DNA of 6,019 nucleotides, taken from the NCBI GenBank assembly GCA_949948825.1, contig CATLIJ010000163.1, forward strand, positions 1 through 6,019, written 5' to 3'. Position numbers and translations under genes: made by a program. How positions within the stretch are numbered: position 1 is the stretch's first letter; every line of letters starts with the position of its first letter. The notes under the pieces are model-generated. The model ran no database searches and had not been told where the DNA came from. It was given only the letters and a program-made list of their open reading frames with translations. This DNA is from an uncultured Clostridiaceae bacterium (lineage in GTDB: Bacteria; Bacillota; Clostridia; Lachnospirales; Lachnospiraceae). Shown here piece by piece: positions 1-5,178 of this stretch.

Positions 1-28
1 TAAAATGATCTTTAATTATCTAACAAAA

Positions 29-72
29 AATAAAGACATTTCAAAGAATGATCTCCTTGAAATGTCTTTATT
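29..72 (-). terminator. Intrinsic terminator of the tRNA-Thr gene
   Basis: A perfect 16-bp inverted repeat has arms at 29-44 and 57-72 and a 12-nt loop. Read on the minus strand, the second arm runs into TTTATTTTTTGTTA, giving the U-tract of a rho-independent terminator. It starts about 14 nt beyond the tRNA 3' end, the right place to end that transcript. The stem is AT-rich, which is unusual, but its length compensates. Confidence 0.85.
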
Positions 73-85
73 CCGGGCTTTTCAG

Positions 86-158
86 AGCTGCTAACCAGAA
101 TCGAACTGGTGACCTCAACACTACCAATGTTGCGCACTACCGACTGTGCTATAGCAGC
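86..158 (-). tRNA. tRNA-Thr, anticodon GGT
   Basis: The minus strand folds as a full 73-nt cloverleaf. The 7-bp acceptor stem is GCTGCTA with TAGCAGC (perfect), the D stem is GCAC/GTGC around AGTCGGTA, the anticodon stem is CAACA/TGTTG with loop TTGGTAG, the variable loop is AGGTC, and the T stem is ACCAG/CTGGT with loop TTCGATT. Anticodon positions 34-36 read GGT, which decodes ACC and ACT threonine codons. The discriminator base is T. The following bases are CTGAA, so the CCA tail is not encoded and must be added after transcription. The gene stands alone with its own promoter and terminator and is not part of a tRNA cluster within this window. Confidence 0.97.
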
Positions 159-204
159 ATCTTTCTCTTAATTCTGTAACCGTTCCTCTCGAACGACCTT
201 TTGT

Positions 205-233
205 ATAATATCATGGCATTCCACTTTTGTCAA
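205..233 (-). promoter_or_regulatory. Sigma-70-type promoter of tRNA-Thr
   Basis: On the minus strand the -35 box is a perfect TTGACA (228-233), the spacer is exactly 17 nt, and the -10 box is TATTAT (205-210), preceded by TG one base away (extended -10). Transcription would start near 198, leaving a leader of about 40 nt before the mature tRNA end at 158. That leader contains a small hairpin, CGTTC/GAACG at 181-195. The near-consensus boxes fit a highly expressed stable-RNA gene. Confidence 0.9.
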
Positions 234-272
234 CTATATTTTACGTTTTTTTACTTTTTTCTTTGTCCCAAG

Positions 273-320
273 GTAACAGTTCAGACGGGGCATCTTCTTG
301 CCCGTCGTCTGAACTGTTAC
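273..320. mobile_element. 48-bp palindromic mini-element with 8-bp target duplication
   Basis: The two ends are a perfect 14-bp inverted repeat (273-286 and 307-320; it begins GTAACAG and ends CTGTTAC), with a 20-nt centre containing GGGGCATCTTCTTG. Immediately outside both ends is the same 8-mer, GTCCCAAG, at 265-272 and 321-328. Exact terminal repeats abutting an exact direct repeat are the footprint of transposition. Too short to code for anything, it would be a non-autonomous MITE or palindrome-associated element moved by a transposase elsewhere. Ends starting GTAA with 8-bp duplications are known for the IS66 family, so that is a plausible but unproven source. It lies beyond the glgX terminator and upstream of the tRNA promoter, so it interrupts neither. 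A related, longer element sits at 2800-2951. Confidence 0.75.
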
Positions 321-330
321 GTCCCAAGCA

Positions 331-370
331 GGAAAAAAGAGAACATTTCCAGACCTGTTCTCTTTTTTCC
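331..370 (-). terminator. Intrinsic terminator of glgX
   Basis: A perfect 15-bp inverted repeat (331-345 with 356-370, 10-nt loop) begins 11 nt after the glgX stop codon. On the minus strand the GC-containing core GAGAACA/TGTTCTC is followed by TTTTTT, a standard rho-independent terminator. The arms carry A6 and T6, so it could also work on the plus strand, but no plus-strand gene enters from the left. Confidence 0.88.
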
Positions 371-381
371 CGCACAAATCC

Positions 382-2532
382 TTACCTTCGATCCGCTGCC
401 AGGAACGCCCGTCCTGTAAATACTGCCACAGACCGGGGACGCATGATGAAGGTTCCCTCAATGCGGACCTCTTCCTTCTCATCATAACAATATTGGCCCT
501 GGCCATCCCCATACGTGTTGACGCTTAAATACCATGCCCCTCTCTTATGAAGCTTCGGCAGGGTAATCTCCACATTCTCCCAGTAAGTGTTCACTGCCAC
601 ATAAACCAGATCATCCTCCCCCCGGTCCCGGTCATAGCCTGCAAAGCTGACTCCAATGGTCCTGGATTCCCTGGGAATCTCCATGATATCTGCATTGACA
701 TCATGGGAATGGATGGGCGCCATGCCGCAGATGGCATCCGGCAGCTTTCCCCGGATTACAGGGTGATTATGCCGGTAATGAATCATAAACTTAAAAAATT
801 CAAACAGCTCCCGGTTCTTTTCCAAAAGACTCCAGTCCAGCCAGGAGATCTCATTGTCCTGACAATAGCTGTTGTTATTGCCGTATTGGGTGTTGCCAAA
901 CTCATCTCCTGCCAGAAACATGGGCGCTCCTCTGCTGCACATAAGCACTGCACAGGCATTCCGGATCATCCGGAACCGCAGCTCCAGCACAGCCGGGTCC
1001 GTTGTATCCCCCTCCACCCCGCAGTTCCAGCTCCGGTTATCATTGGCCCCGTCCGTGTTGTTCCACCCATTGGCTTCATTGTGCTTTTCGTTATAGGAAT
1101 AAAGGTCATACAAGGTAAATCCGTCATGGCAGGTAATAAAATTTACACAGGAATTGTAGCCTGCATAGCTGCCGTCATAATCCGGAGAAAACCCTCCGTA
1201 CAAATCCCCTGACCCGGAAATGCTCCAGGCTGCATTCCACGCCTCCCAGCAATCTCCCTTCAGATAACCACGCATGGCATCCCGGTAACGTCCGTTCCAC
1301 TCTGCCCAGCGCTTTTGGGCAGGAAAACGCCCTACCTGATACATGCCGCCTGCATCCCATGCCTCTGCAATCAGCTTCACGTTTCCAAGAAGAGGATCAT
1401 GGGCCAGACTTTCCAGAAGAGGCGGCTTGTTCATAGGTGAACCGTCCTCATTTCTTCCCAAAATACTGGCCAGATCAAACCGGAATCCATCTACCCGGTA
1501 ATTGATGGTCCAATAGCGCAGACACTCCAGAATCATCTGACGCACTATGGGATGATTGCAGTTTAATGTATTGCCGCAGCCGCTGAAGTTATAGTAATTC
1601 CCCTCCGGAGTCAGCATATAATATACTTTGTTGTCAATTCCCTTAAAACAAAAGGTGGGGCCAAACTCATTTCCCTCTGCTGTGTGGTTAAATACCACAT
1701 CCAGAATCACTTCAATTCCATTGTTGTGAAGCTCCCGGATCAGCTCCTTTAGCTCTGTCCCTTCCCGGTTAAATTCAGTTGTGGATGCATAATTGCTGTT
1801 GGGGGCAAAAAAGCTAACCGTATTATAACCCCAATAGTCCAAAAGCAGCTTGTCCCCCACCTGTCTGGAATTCATGGTCTCATCAAACTCAAAAATAGGC
1901 ATCAGCTCCACTGCATTGATTCCCAGCTCCTTGAGATAAGGAATCTTTTCCCGGATTCCGGCAAAAGTACCGGGAAACCGGACCCCTGAGGAAGGGTGAT
2001 ACGTGAATCCCCGCACATGAAGCTCATAAATCACCAGATCGCTCAGTTTTTTGCTGGATTGAGGCATGTCTCCCCAGTCAAAAACATCCTTAACCACGCG
2101 GGCATGGTAATGCTTTACCATCTTTTCTCCCCAAATCTCCTGTCCGGTGACTGCCTTGGCGTATGGGTCCAGTAAAATAGCGTCTTTATTAAATAATAAT
2201 CCCTTGTCTGGCTGATACTCCCCGTCAATCCGGTAAGCATACTCAAATTCTTCAATTTTCAGCCCAAATACAATCATGGAATACACGTCCCCAACCTTAT
2301 ATTCGTCCGGAAACGGAAGAATGGCATAAGGTTCCTCCTCTCCTTTGTGAAACAAAAGGAGCTCACAGGAATGCCCGTTTTGGGTGTGTACTGTAAAATT
2401 CACTCCTACCTCTGAGGCAGTTGCGCCGTTGCTGTCAAACAAACCTGGCCTCACCTGATATCCTGCAATCTCGCCCATTGGAACGACGGAAACAGGATAA
2501 TCCAGCGTCAGTTTCTGGCTGTACAGATTCAT
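382..2532 (-). CDS. glgX: Glycogen debranching enzyme GlgX (GH13 isoamylase type), 716 aa
   Basis: Predicted to hydrolyse alpha-1,6 branch linkages of glycogen or limit dextrins in the cytoplasm; no signal peptide is present. An N-terminal CBM48-like beta-sandwich covers roughly residues 20-110, followed by the GH13 (beta/alpha)8 barrel and a C-terminal beta domain from about 615. All four GH13 signature regions are visible: DVVFNHT (278-284), GFRFDLAS (349-356, nucleophile Asp353), AEAWD (389-393, acid/base Glu390) and FITCHD (465-470, Asp470). The EAWD and CHDGFTLYDL forms are typical of the GlgX/isoamylase/TreX branch. The length matches complete family members of about 660-720 aa. The ATG start is supported by AGGAGG at 2539-2544, six bases upstream. 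It appears monocistronic: a terminator follows at once, and no other glg gene is in view. Exact branch-length preference cannot be read from the sequence. Confidence 0.95.
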   Translation of the reverse strand: MNLYSQKLTLDYPVSVVPMGEIAGYQVRPGLFDSNGATASEVGVNFTVHTQNGHSCELLLFHKGEEEPYAILPFPDEYKVGDVYSMIVFGLKIEEFEYAYRIDGEYQPDKGLLFNKDAILLDPYAKAVTGQEIWGEKMVKHYHARVVKDVFDWGDMPQSSKKLSDLVIYELHVRGFTYHPSSGVRFPGTFAGIREKIPYLKELGINAVELMPIFEFDETMNSRQVGDKLLLDYWGYNTVSFFAPNSNYASTTEFNREGTELKELIRELHNNGIEVILDVVFNHTAEGNEFGPTFCFKGIDNKVYYMLTPEGNYYNFSGCGNTLNCNHPIVRQMILECLRYWTINYRVDGFRFDLASILGRNEDGSPMNKPPLLESLAHDPLLGNVKLIAEAWDAGGMYQVGRFPAQKRWAEWNGRYRDAMRGYLKGDCWEAWNAAWSISGSGDLYGGFSPDYDGSYAGYNSCVNFITCHDGFTLYDLYSYNEKHNEANGWNNTDGANDNRSWNCGVEGDTTDPAVLELRFRMIRNACAVLMCSRGAPMFLAGDEFGNTQYGNNNSYCQDNEISWLDWSLLEKNRELFEFFKFMIHYRHNHPVIRGKLPDAICGMAPIHSHDVNADIMEIPRESRTIGVSFAGYDRDRGEDDLVYVAVNTYWENVEITLPKLHKRGAWYLSVNTYGDGQGQYCYDEKEEVRIEGTFIMRPRSVAVFTGRAFLAADRR

Positions 2533-2667
2533 AGATTCCCTCCTTCGTCTTTTTGTCCTTCAGACAATTTTTCAGTTCACGCATCTAAGTCAGAGCATTG
2601 CCAAAGCTGAACCTCCTATACACCAACAGCCAAACTCTTTCCCACTCACACATACCACGCCCCATGC

Positions 2668-2720
2668 CAGTACAGCGCTGCACAGATTTTCAAATCATGA
2701 ACGCTGTGTCAGCAGTACTG
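2668..2720 (-). promoter_or_regulatory. Bulged hairpin in the likely glgX 5' leader
   Basis: On the minus strand CAGTAC (2715-2720) pairs with GTACTG (2668-2673), TGCTG (2710-2714) with CAGCG (2676-2680, one T-G wobble), and CACAG (2704-2708) with CTGTG (2681-2685). A one-base and a two-base bulge lie between these helices, which close an 18-nt loop. About 16 pairs in 53 nt is more than expected by chance. It has no U-tract, so it is not a simple terminator. It lies about 135 nt upstream of the glgX start. It could stabilise or regulate the leader, but no known riboswitch class is recognised. Confidence 0.4.
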
Positions 2721-2725
2721 ATGTT

Positions 2726-2747
2726 TTAGTTTATCATATTGAACTAA
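2726..2747 (-). promoter_or_regulatory. Weak candidate glgX promoter within an inverted repeat
   Basis: On the minus strand, TATGAT (2733-2738) is the best -10-like hexamer upstream of glgX, but no good -35 box stands 16-18 bp before it (AAACAT at 17 bp). It lies in the centre of a 6-bp inverted repeat, TTAGTT (2726-2731) and AACTAA (2742-2747), spaced like an operator for a dimeric regulator. If this is real, the glgX leader would be about 190 nt and would begin just before the bulged hairpin. A weak -35 with an overlapping operator would fit an activator- or repressor-controlled gene, but this is inference. Confidence 0.25.
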
Positions 2748-2799
2748 CTTATTCCATGTTTATATCTCCTAAAAAAGATGTAAAAATCGCGTATGTAAT

Positions 2800-2951
2800 G
2801 TTCCAGTTCACAAGGCGGGGAATCTGGTATGGATTTGAACGTCAAGCCCGCTTGTAAGCCCAAATCCATACCAGATTCCCCATCAGGCGAACGCCTGATG
2901 CTTCTTGTCCGTCAAACACGGACAAGAAGATGCCCCTCCGTAAACAGTAAC
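2800..2951. repeat. 152-bp multi-hairpin palindromic element, relative of the 48-bp element
   Basis: Three inverted repeats stand side by side: a perfect 21-bp stem (2817-2837 with 2861-2881, 23-nt loop holding a small CAAGC/GCTTG palindrome), CATCAGGCG/CGCCTGATG (2881-2889 with 2892-2900), and CTTCTTGTCCGT/ACGGACAAGAAG (2901-2912 with 2918-2929). The outer ends are imperfect inverted repeats: GTTCCAGTTCACAAGGCGGGG-like at 2800-2820, and GTTACTGTTTACGGAGGGG on the minus strand at 2951-2933. The minus strand near the right end contains GGGGCATCTTCTTGTCCGT, matching the centre of the 48-bp element (287-305) at 18 of 19 bases. No flanking direct repeat is seen. It is probably an old or composite non-autonomous element; a structured RNA cannot be excluded. 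Confidence 0.65.
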
Positions 2952-2989
2952 GATTTCACGCTAACAATATAGCATAATCCTTTCCAATA

Positions 2990-2998
2990 TGATATAAT
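2990..2998 (+). promoter_or_regulatory. Extended -10 promoter of the DUF1266 lipoprotein gene
   Basis: A perfect TATAAT (2993-2998) is preceded by TGA (2990-2992), forming an extended -10 element. At 17 bp upstream the -35 position reads TAGCAT, which is poor, so the promoter would depend on the TGn contact. Transcription would start near 3005 and give a leader of about 57 nt. That leader contains a modest GGGAA/TTCCC inverted repeat (3015-3019 with 3035-3039). Confidence 0.6.
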
Positions 2999-3061
2999 CA
3001 TCCTGCGAACTAACGGGAAGTTATTTCAAGACAGTTCCCAAGGAAAAAGAGAGGACAGGAA

Positions 3062-4393
3062 ATGAGAAAAAACACAAAGAAGAAAACCGCTGTTTTATTA
3101 GCCGCATCCATGGGCATTATGATGACAGCCTGCGGCGGTTCCAGGGAGACCGGCAACACACCATCTGCTGCCACGTCCAAAACCAGCGCTGCCGCAGAAA
3201 CAGAAGCTCCAACCCAGGAACCTCTTCCGGAATCGGAAGAATATACGTCCGCGGATGGTTTGTTTCAGGTAACTTTGCTGAAGGGGCTTACTCAGACCGA
3301 TATGCAAATCCAGGCCAATTCCAGCATGCTGGGCCTGGACGGAGGCGCCTCCCGTTCCGGATTTTCCGGAATTGCTATGGGAAGTCCCAAGGGAAGTGTT
3401 CCGGGAAATCCGGAAAAGATGGAAAGTCTGGAGGATTATGCAGATCATCTGGTTAATCTGACCTTTAAGGGCTCTGGCGTGTCTGTGGACTGGGAAGACA
3501 CGGATGCCCAGTCCACAGAAGGCTCCATCCTGTGTCTGGCAAGAGAAGGCGTAGCCAGGGTCAATGGAACCAAAGGCATGGCTTATGTCTATTGCGCCGA
3601 GACAGATGACAGCTACTATGGCCTGATTATGGTGGGGAATGAAGATGATGTAGAAGAGGCCAGAAAGGTCATGTCTCTGAAGATTCTTGGCGGCGAAGTC
3701 ACAGACCGGGGAAGCAAGGGCTTTATTGCCAGCATGACTGCAGCCCTGGATACTGCCAATGGAGCCAGCATTATGGATACCGTAAAATCTCTTCATGACA
3801 TGGGAGCAGATGACAGCCAGATTGACGCCCTTGCGTCCCAGGCCAAAGAGGCCCTGGACAGCAGCTGGGGGATTGAGGATGCTGCCGCCCTCATGGAAAT
3901 GGCAGACTGGCTGATGAGCGAGGGCCACAACCAAAGCGCCATGGAAGCCCTGAAGGAGTTTCAGGCAGCCGAAGCCCCAGACCGGGATTCCCTGAAAAAG
4001 CAGCTGGAGGAGGCAGGAGAAGATGAGGAAACCTGCAACAGCGTTCTGGCTGCCTACGATGCTTGGACTGCTTATGGGGATGCTGCCATCTCTGCCTGGG
4101 ACTTAAGCCGGGTGAACACCATTATGAGCTTTGGCTATGCCGCTGGCTATTGTACCTATGAGGAGGCCATGGACAAATCTCTGGAGGCAGCAAAAAAAGC
4201 ACAGGAGGCCTTCCCTTCCTGGGGAGATTTTAACCAGAGCTATCTGAATGGCTATGCCTTCTGGACCGGCGAAGCTTTGTCTGACCCGGACAGCAGCGCA
4301 GCAGAACGGGTTGAAATCATAAACACTCTGGAATCCCAGGTAAACGGCCCCTTCTCAGTGGACTGGAACATGGAGCTTCAGAAGGATTGGTGA
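3062..4393 (+). CDS. Predicted lipoprotein with C-terminal DUF1266 domain, 443 aa
   Basis: An N-terminal lipoprotein signal is clear: basic MRKNTKKK, a hydrophobic stretch at 9-22, and the lipobox MTAC with Cys24 followed by GG. The protein should be exported and anchored to the outer face of the membrane. Residues 25-60 are a Ser/Thr/Ala/Glu linker. Residues about 61-210 (from YTSADGLFQVTL to the EEARKVMSLKIL segment) look like the PsbP/Mog1-type fold often found after lipoprotein signals in Firmicutes; this is inferred from pattern only. The C-terminal part matches DUF1266: SSWGI (267-271), DWLMSEGHN (282-290), AWDLSR (345-350), GYAAGYCTYEEA (358-369), then SWGDFNQSYLNGYAFW (386-401) and a closing region with Trp435. 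DUF1266 has no established biochemical role. The ATG is preceded by GAGGA (3051-3055). No hairpin terminator follows, so some read-through into the next lipoprotein gene is possible. Confidence 0.88.
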   Translation: MRKNTKKKTAVLLAASMGIMMTACGGSRETGNTPSAATSKTSAAAETEAPTQEPLPESEEYTSADGLFQVTLLKGLTQTDMQIQANSSMLGLDGGASRSGFSGIAMGSPKGSVPGNPEKMESLEDYADHLVNLTFKGSGVSVDWEDTDAQSTEGSILCLAREGVARVNGTKGMAYVYCAETDDSYYGLIMVGNEDDVEEARKVMSLKILGGEVTDRGSKGFIASMTAALDTANGASIMDTVKSLHDMGADDSQIDALASQAKEALDSSWGIEDAAALMEMADWLMSEGHNQSAMEALKEFQAAEAPDRDSLKKQLEEAGEDEETCNSVLAAYDAWTAYGDAAISAWDLSRVNTIMSFGYAAGYCTYEEAMDKSLEAAKKAQEAFPSWGDFNQSYLNGYAFWTGEALSDPDSSAAERVEIINTLESQVNGPFSVDWNMELQKDW

Positions 4394-4402
4394 TTATTTA
4401 TT

Positions 4403-4431
4403 AAAAAATCGTTAAAAAAATGTTAAAAAAA
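4403..4431 (+). promoter_or_regulatory. Three phased A-tracts upstream of a strong promoter
   Basis: A-runs at 4403-4408, 4414-4420 and 4425-4431 begin exactly 11 bp apart, each preceded by TT (GTTAAAAAAAT occurs twice in tandem). Spacing close to one helical turn is the hallmark of intrinsically bent DNA. They end 10 bp before the -35 box at 4442, in the region where UP elements and curved DNA enhance RNA polymerase binding. They do not act as a plus-strand terminator, because the runs are A on that strand and no stem precedes them. Confidence 0.65.
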
Positions 4432-4441
4432 TATTATGTAC

Positions 4442-4470
4442 TTGATTATCTTTCCAATTAGTTTTATAAT
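4442..4470 (+). promoter_or_regulatory. Sigma-70-type promoter of the Thr-rich lipoprotein gene
   Basis: The -35 box TTGATT (4442-4447) and the -10 box TATAAT (4465-4470) are separated by exactly 17 bp. Transcription would start near 4477 and give a short leader of about 34 nt ending in the strong ribosome site AAGGGAGG (4497-4504). This shows that the second lipoprotein gene can be expressed independently of the first. Confidence 0.88.
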
Positions 4471-4510
4471 GATTTCGGTTTTATGATTCATTATTTAAGG
4501 GAGGATAATT

Positions 4511-5122
4511 ATGTTTCAGATCAAAAAACTCATGGTTCCGGTTATGGTAACTGCCATGGCTCTGTCTGCGCTGACTGCCTGCGGCGGCAAGGATGAGCCA
4601 GCTGCCAATACCACTGCAGCAACAGAAGCAACTACCGCTGCAACCACTGCCGCCACAACCGAGACGACCACAGAAGCAACCACCGAGGCGGCTACAGAAG
4701 CAGAAAAGGCTGCATCCAGTTCTGTTGACGAATACCTGGAGCAGGTAGATACCATGAACAAAGCGGCCGAAGAATTTATCACCATCTCCATGGAATTTAT
4801 GCAGATGGCGCAGGAAGATCCGGAGAACACAGATGCTTTAGCTGAATCCATTGAGAAGACCCGCGATACCAAAAAGGCATTTGCTGATTTTGCTGTGCTC
4901 GAAGCTGTTCCGGAAGGAATGGAGGAAGCCCATGAGCGTCTGGCCAAGGCTGCCCAGGACTATGCAGACACTTTGGAAGTATACTGCGATGTGCTTCTGG
5001 CAAGCATCAAGGGCGAGGAACACGAAGCCATGGCTACCATTCAGGATGACTGGACCAAAGTAGCCACTGAGTTGAGCGAAGCCATGACGGTTGCTACAGA
5101 AGCTGCTGAAGCTTTAAAATAA
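4511..5122 (+). CDS. Predicted small lipoprotein with Thr/Ala/Glu linker, 203 aa
   Basis: The signal peptide ends in the lipobox LTAC with Cys24 followed by GG, so the mature protein should be lipid-anchored outside the membrane. Residues about 32-68 are almost entirely Thr, Ala and Glu, a flexible spacer that would hold the rest away from the membrane or span part of the wall. Residues 71-202 are predicted to be alpha-helical: rich in Ala, Glu, Lys and Met, with few Gly or Pro, and a break near QEDPENTD (101-108), suggesting a helical bundle. Cys159 is the only cysteine after the anchor residue. No family is recognised and no catalytic motif is evident. The start is secured by AAGGGAGG six bases upstream, a near-consensus promoter, and a terminator that follows the stop. 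It shares lipobox position and orientation with its upstream neighbour but not the DUF1266 domain. Confidence 0.85.
   Translation: MFQIKKLMVPVMVTAMALSALTACGGKDEPAANTTAATEATTAATTAATTETTTEATTEAATEAEKAASSSVDEYLEQVDTMNKAAEEFITISMEFMQMAQEDPENTDALAESIEKTRDTKKAFADFAVLEAVPEGMEEAHERLAKAAQDYADTLEVYCDVLLASIKGEEHEAMATIQDDWTKVATELSEAMTVATEAAEALK
4604..4714 (+). repeat. Low-complexity Thr/Ala/Glu coding repeat
   Basis: This part of the lipoprotein gene encodes a linker in which nearly every residue is T, A or E. The DNA repeats imperfectly around ACAGAAGCAAC-type units (for example near 4620 and near 4670), with varied third codon positions. Such tracts can change length by slippage, and the mix of codons suggests selection on the protein sequence as well. 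Confidence 0.7.
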
Positions 5123-5134
5123 TACAACATATGG

Positions 5135-5177
5135 ATGAAAAAAGCCTGCAGATTTTTCTTCTGCAGGCTTTTTTCAT
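5135..5177. terminator. Bidirectional intrinsic terminator between convergent genes
   Basis: A perfect 17-bp inverted repeat (5135-5151 with 5161-5177, 9-nt loop) has the GC core GCCTGCAG/CTGCAGGC flanked by A6 and T6. Read on either strand, the stem ends in six T, so it can terminate both the lipoprotein gene (stop at 5122, plus) and the cardiolipin synthase gene (stop at 5181-5179, minus). It lies one base beyond the latter's stop codon. Confidence 0.93.
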
Positions 5178-5178
5178 A

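Larger units (their letters stand above)
2533..3061. other. 529-bp non-coding spacer between divergent genes
   Basis: This gap separates the divergent starts of glgX (minus) and the DUF1266 lipoprotein gene (plus). No ORF with a credible start and ribosome site was found. From left to right it holds the glgX ribosome site, an isolated AGGAGG on the minus strand (2612-2617) with no ORF behind it, a bulged hairpin (2668-2720), a weak glgX promoter candidate (2726-2747), a 152-bp multi-hairpin repeat (2800-2951), and the extended -10 promoter of the lipoprotein gene (2990-2998). Given the candidate start sites, neither flanking promoter would transcribe the multi-hairpin repeat. Confidence 0.7.

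Noticed and set aside
86..158. Integrative element attachment site at the tRNA-Thr 3' end
   Set aside because: No integrase gene and no direct repeat of the tRNA 3' end is visible in the window.
547..1212. Plus-strand open frame of 221 codons inside glgX
   Set aside because: It lies wholly antisense to the conserved GH13 domain of glgX, has no ribosome site and shows no recognisable protein; it is a shadow of the real gene.
2582..2617. Possible leader peptide upstream of glgX behind AGGAGG at 2612-2617
   Set aside because: Starts at a suitable distance (TTG or ATG) hit a stop within five codons, and the longer ATG frame at 2584 has no ribosome site next to it.
2817..2929. CRISPR array
   Set aside because: The repeats are inverted, differ from each other in sequence and length, and have no spacers of constant size; they are adjacent hairpins.
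3098..3934. Minus-strand open frame of 278 codons opposite the DUF1266 lipoprotein gene
   Set aside because: The plus-strand frame has a signal peptide, a domain match, a promoter and a ribosome site; the antisense frame has none of these.
4394..4440. Terminator after the DUF1266 lipoprotein gene
   Set aside because: There is no GC-containing stem; the plus strand has A-runs rather than T-runs, which fit a curved promoter region instead.
4516..4947. Minus-strand open frame rich in Val, Ala and Ser opposite the small lipoprotein gene
   Set aside because: The V/A/S repeats are simply the complement of the Thr/Ala/Glu linker codons, and no start signals are present.
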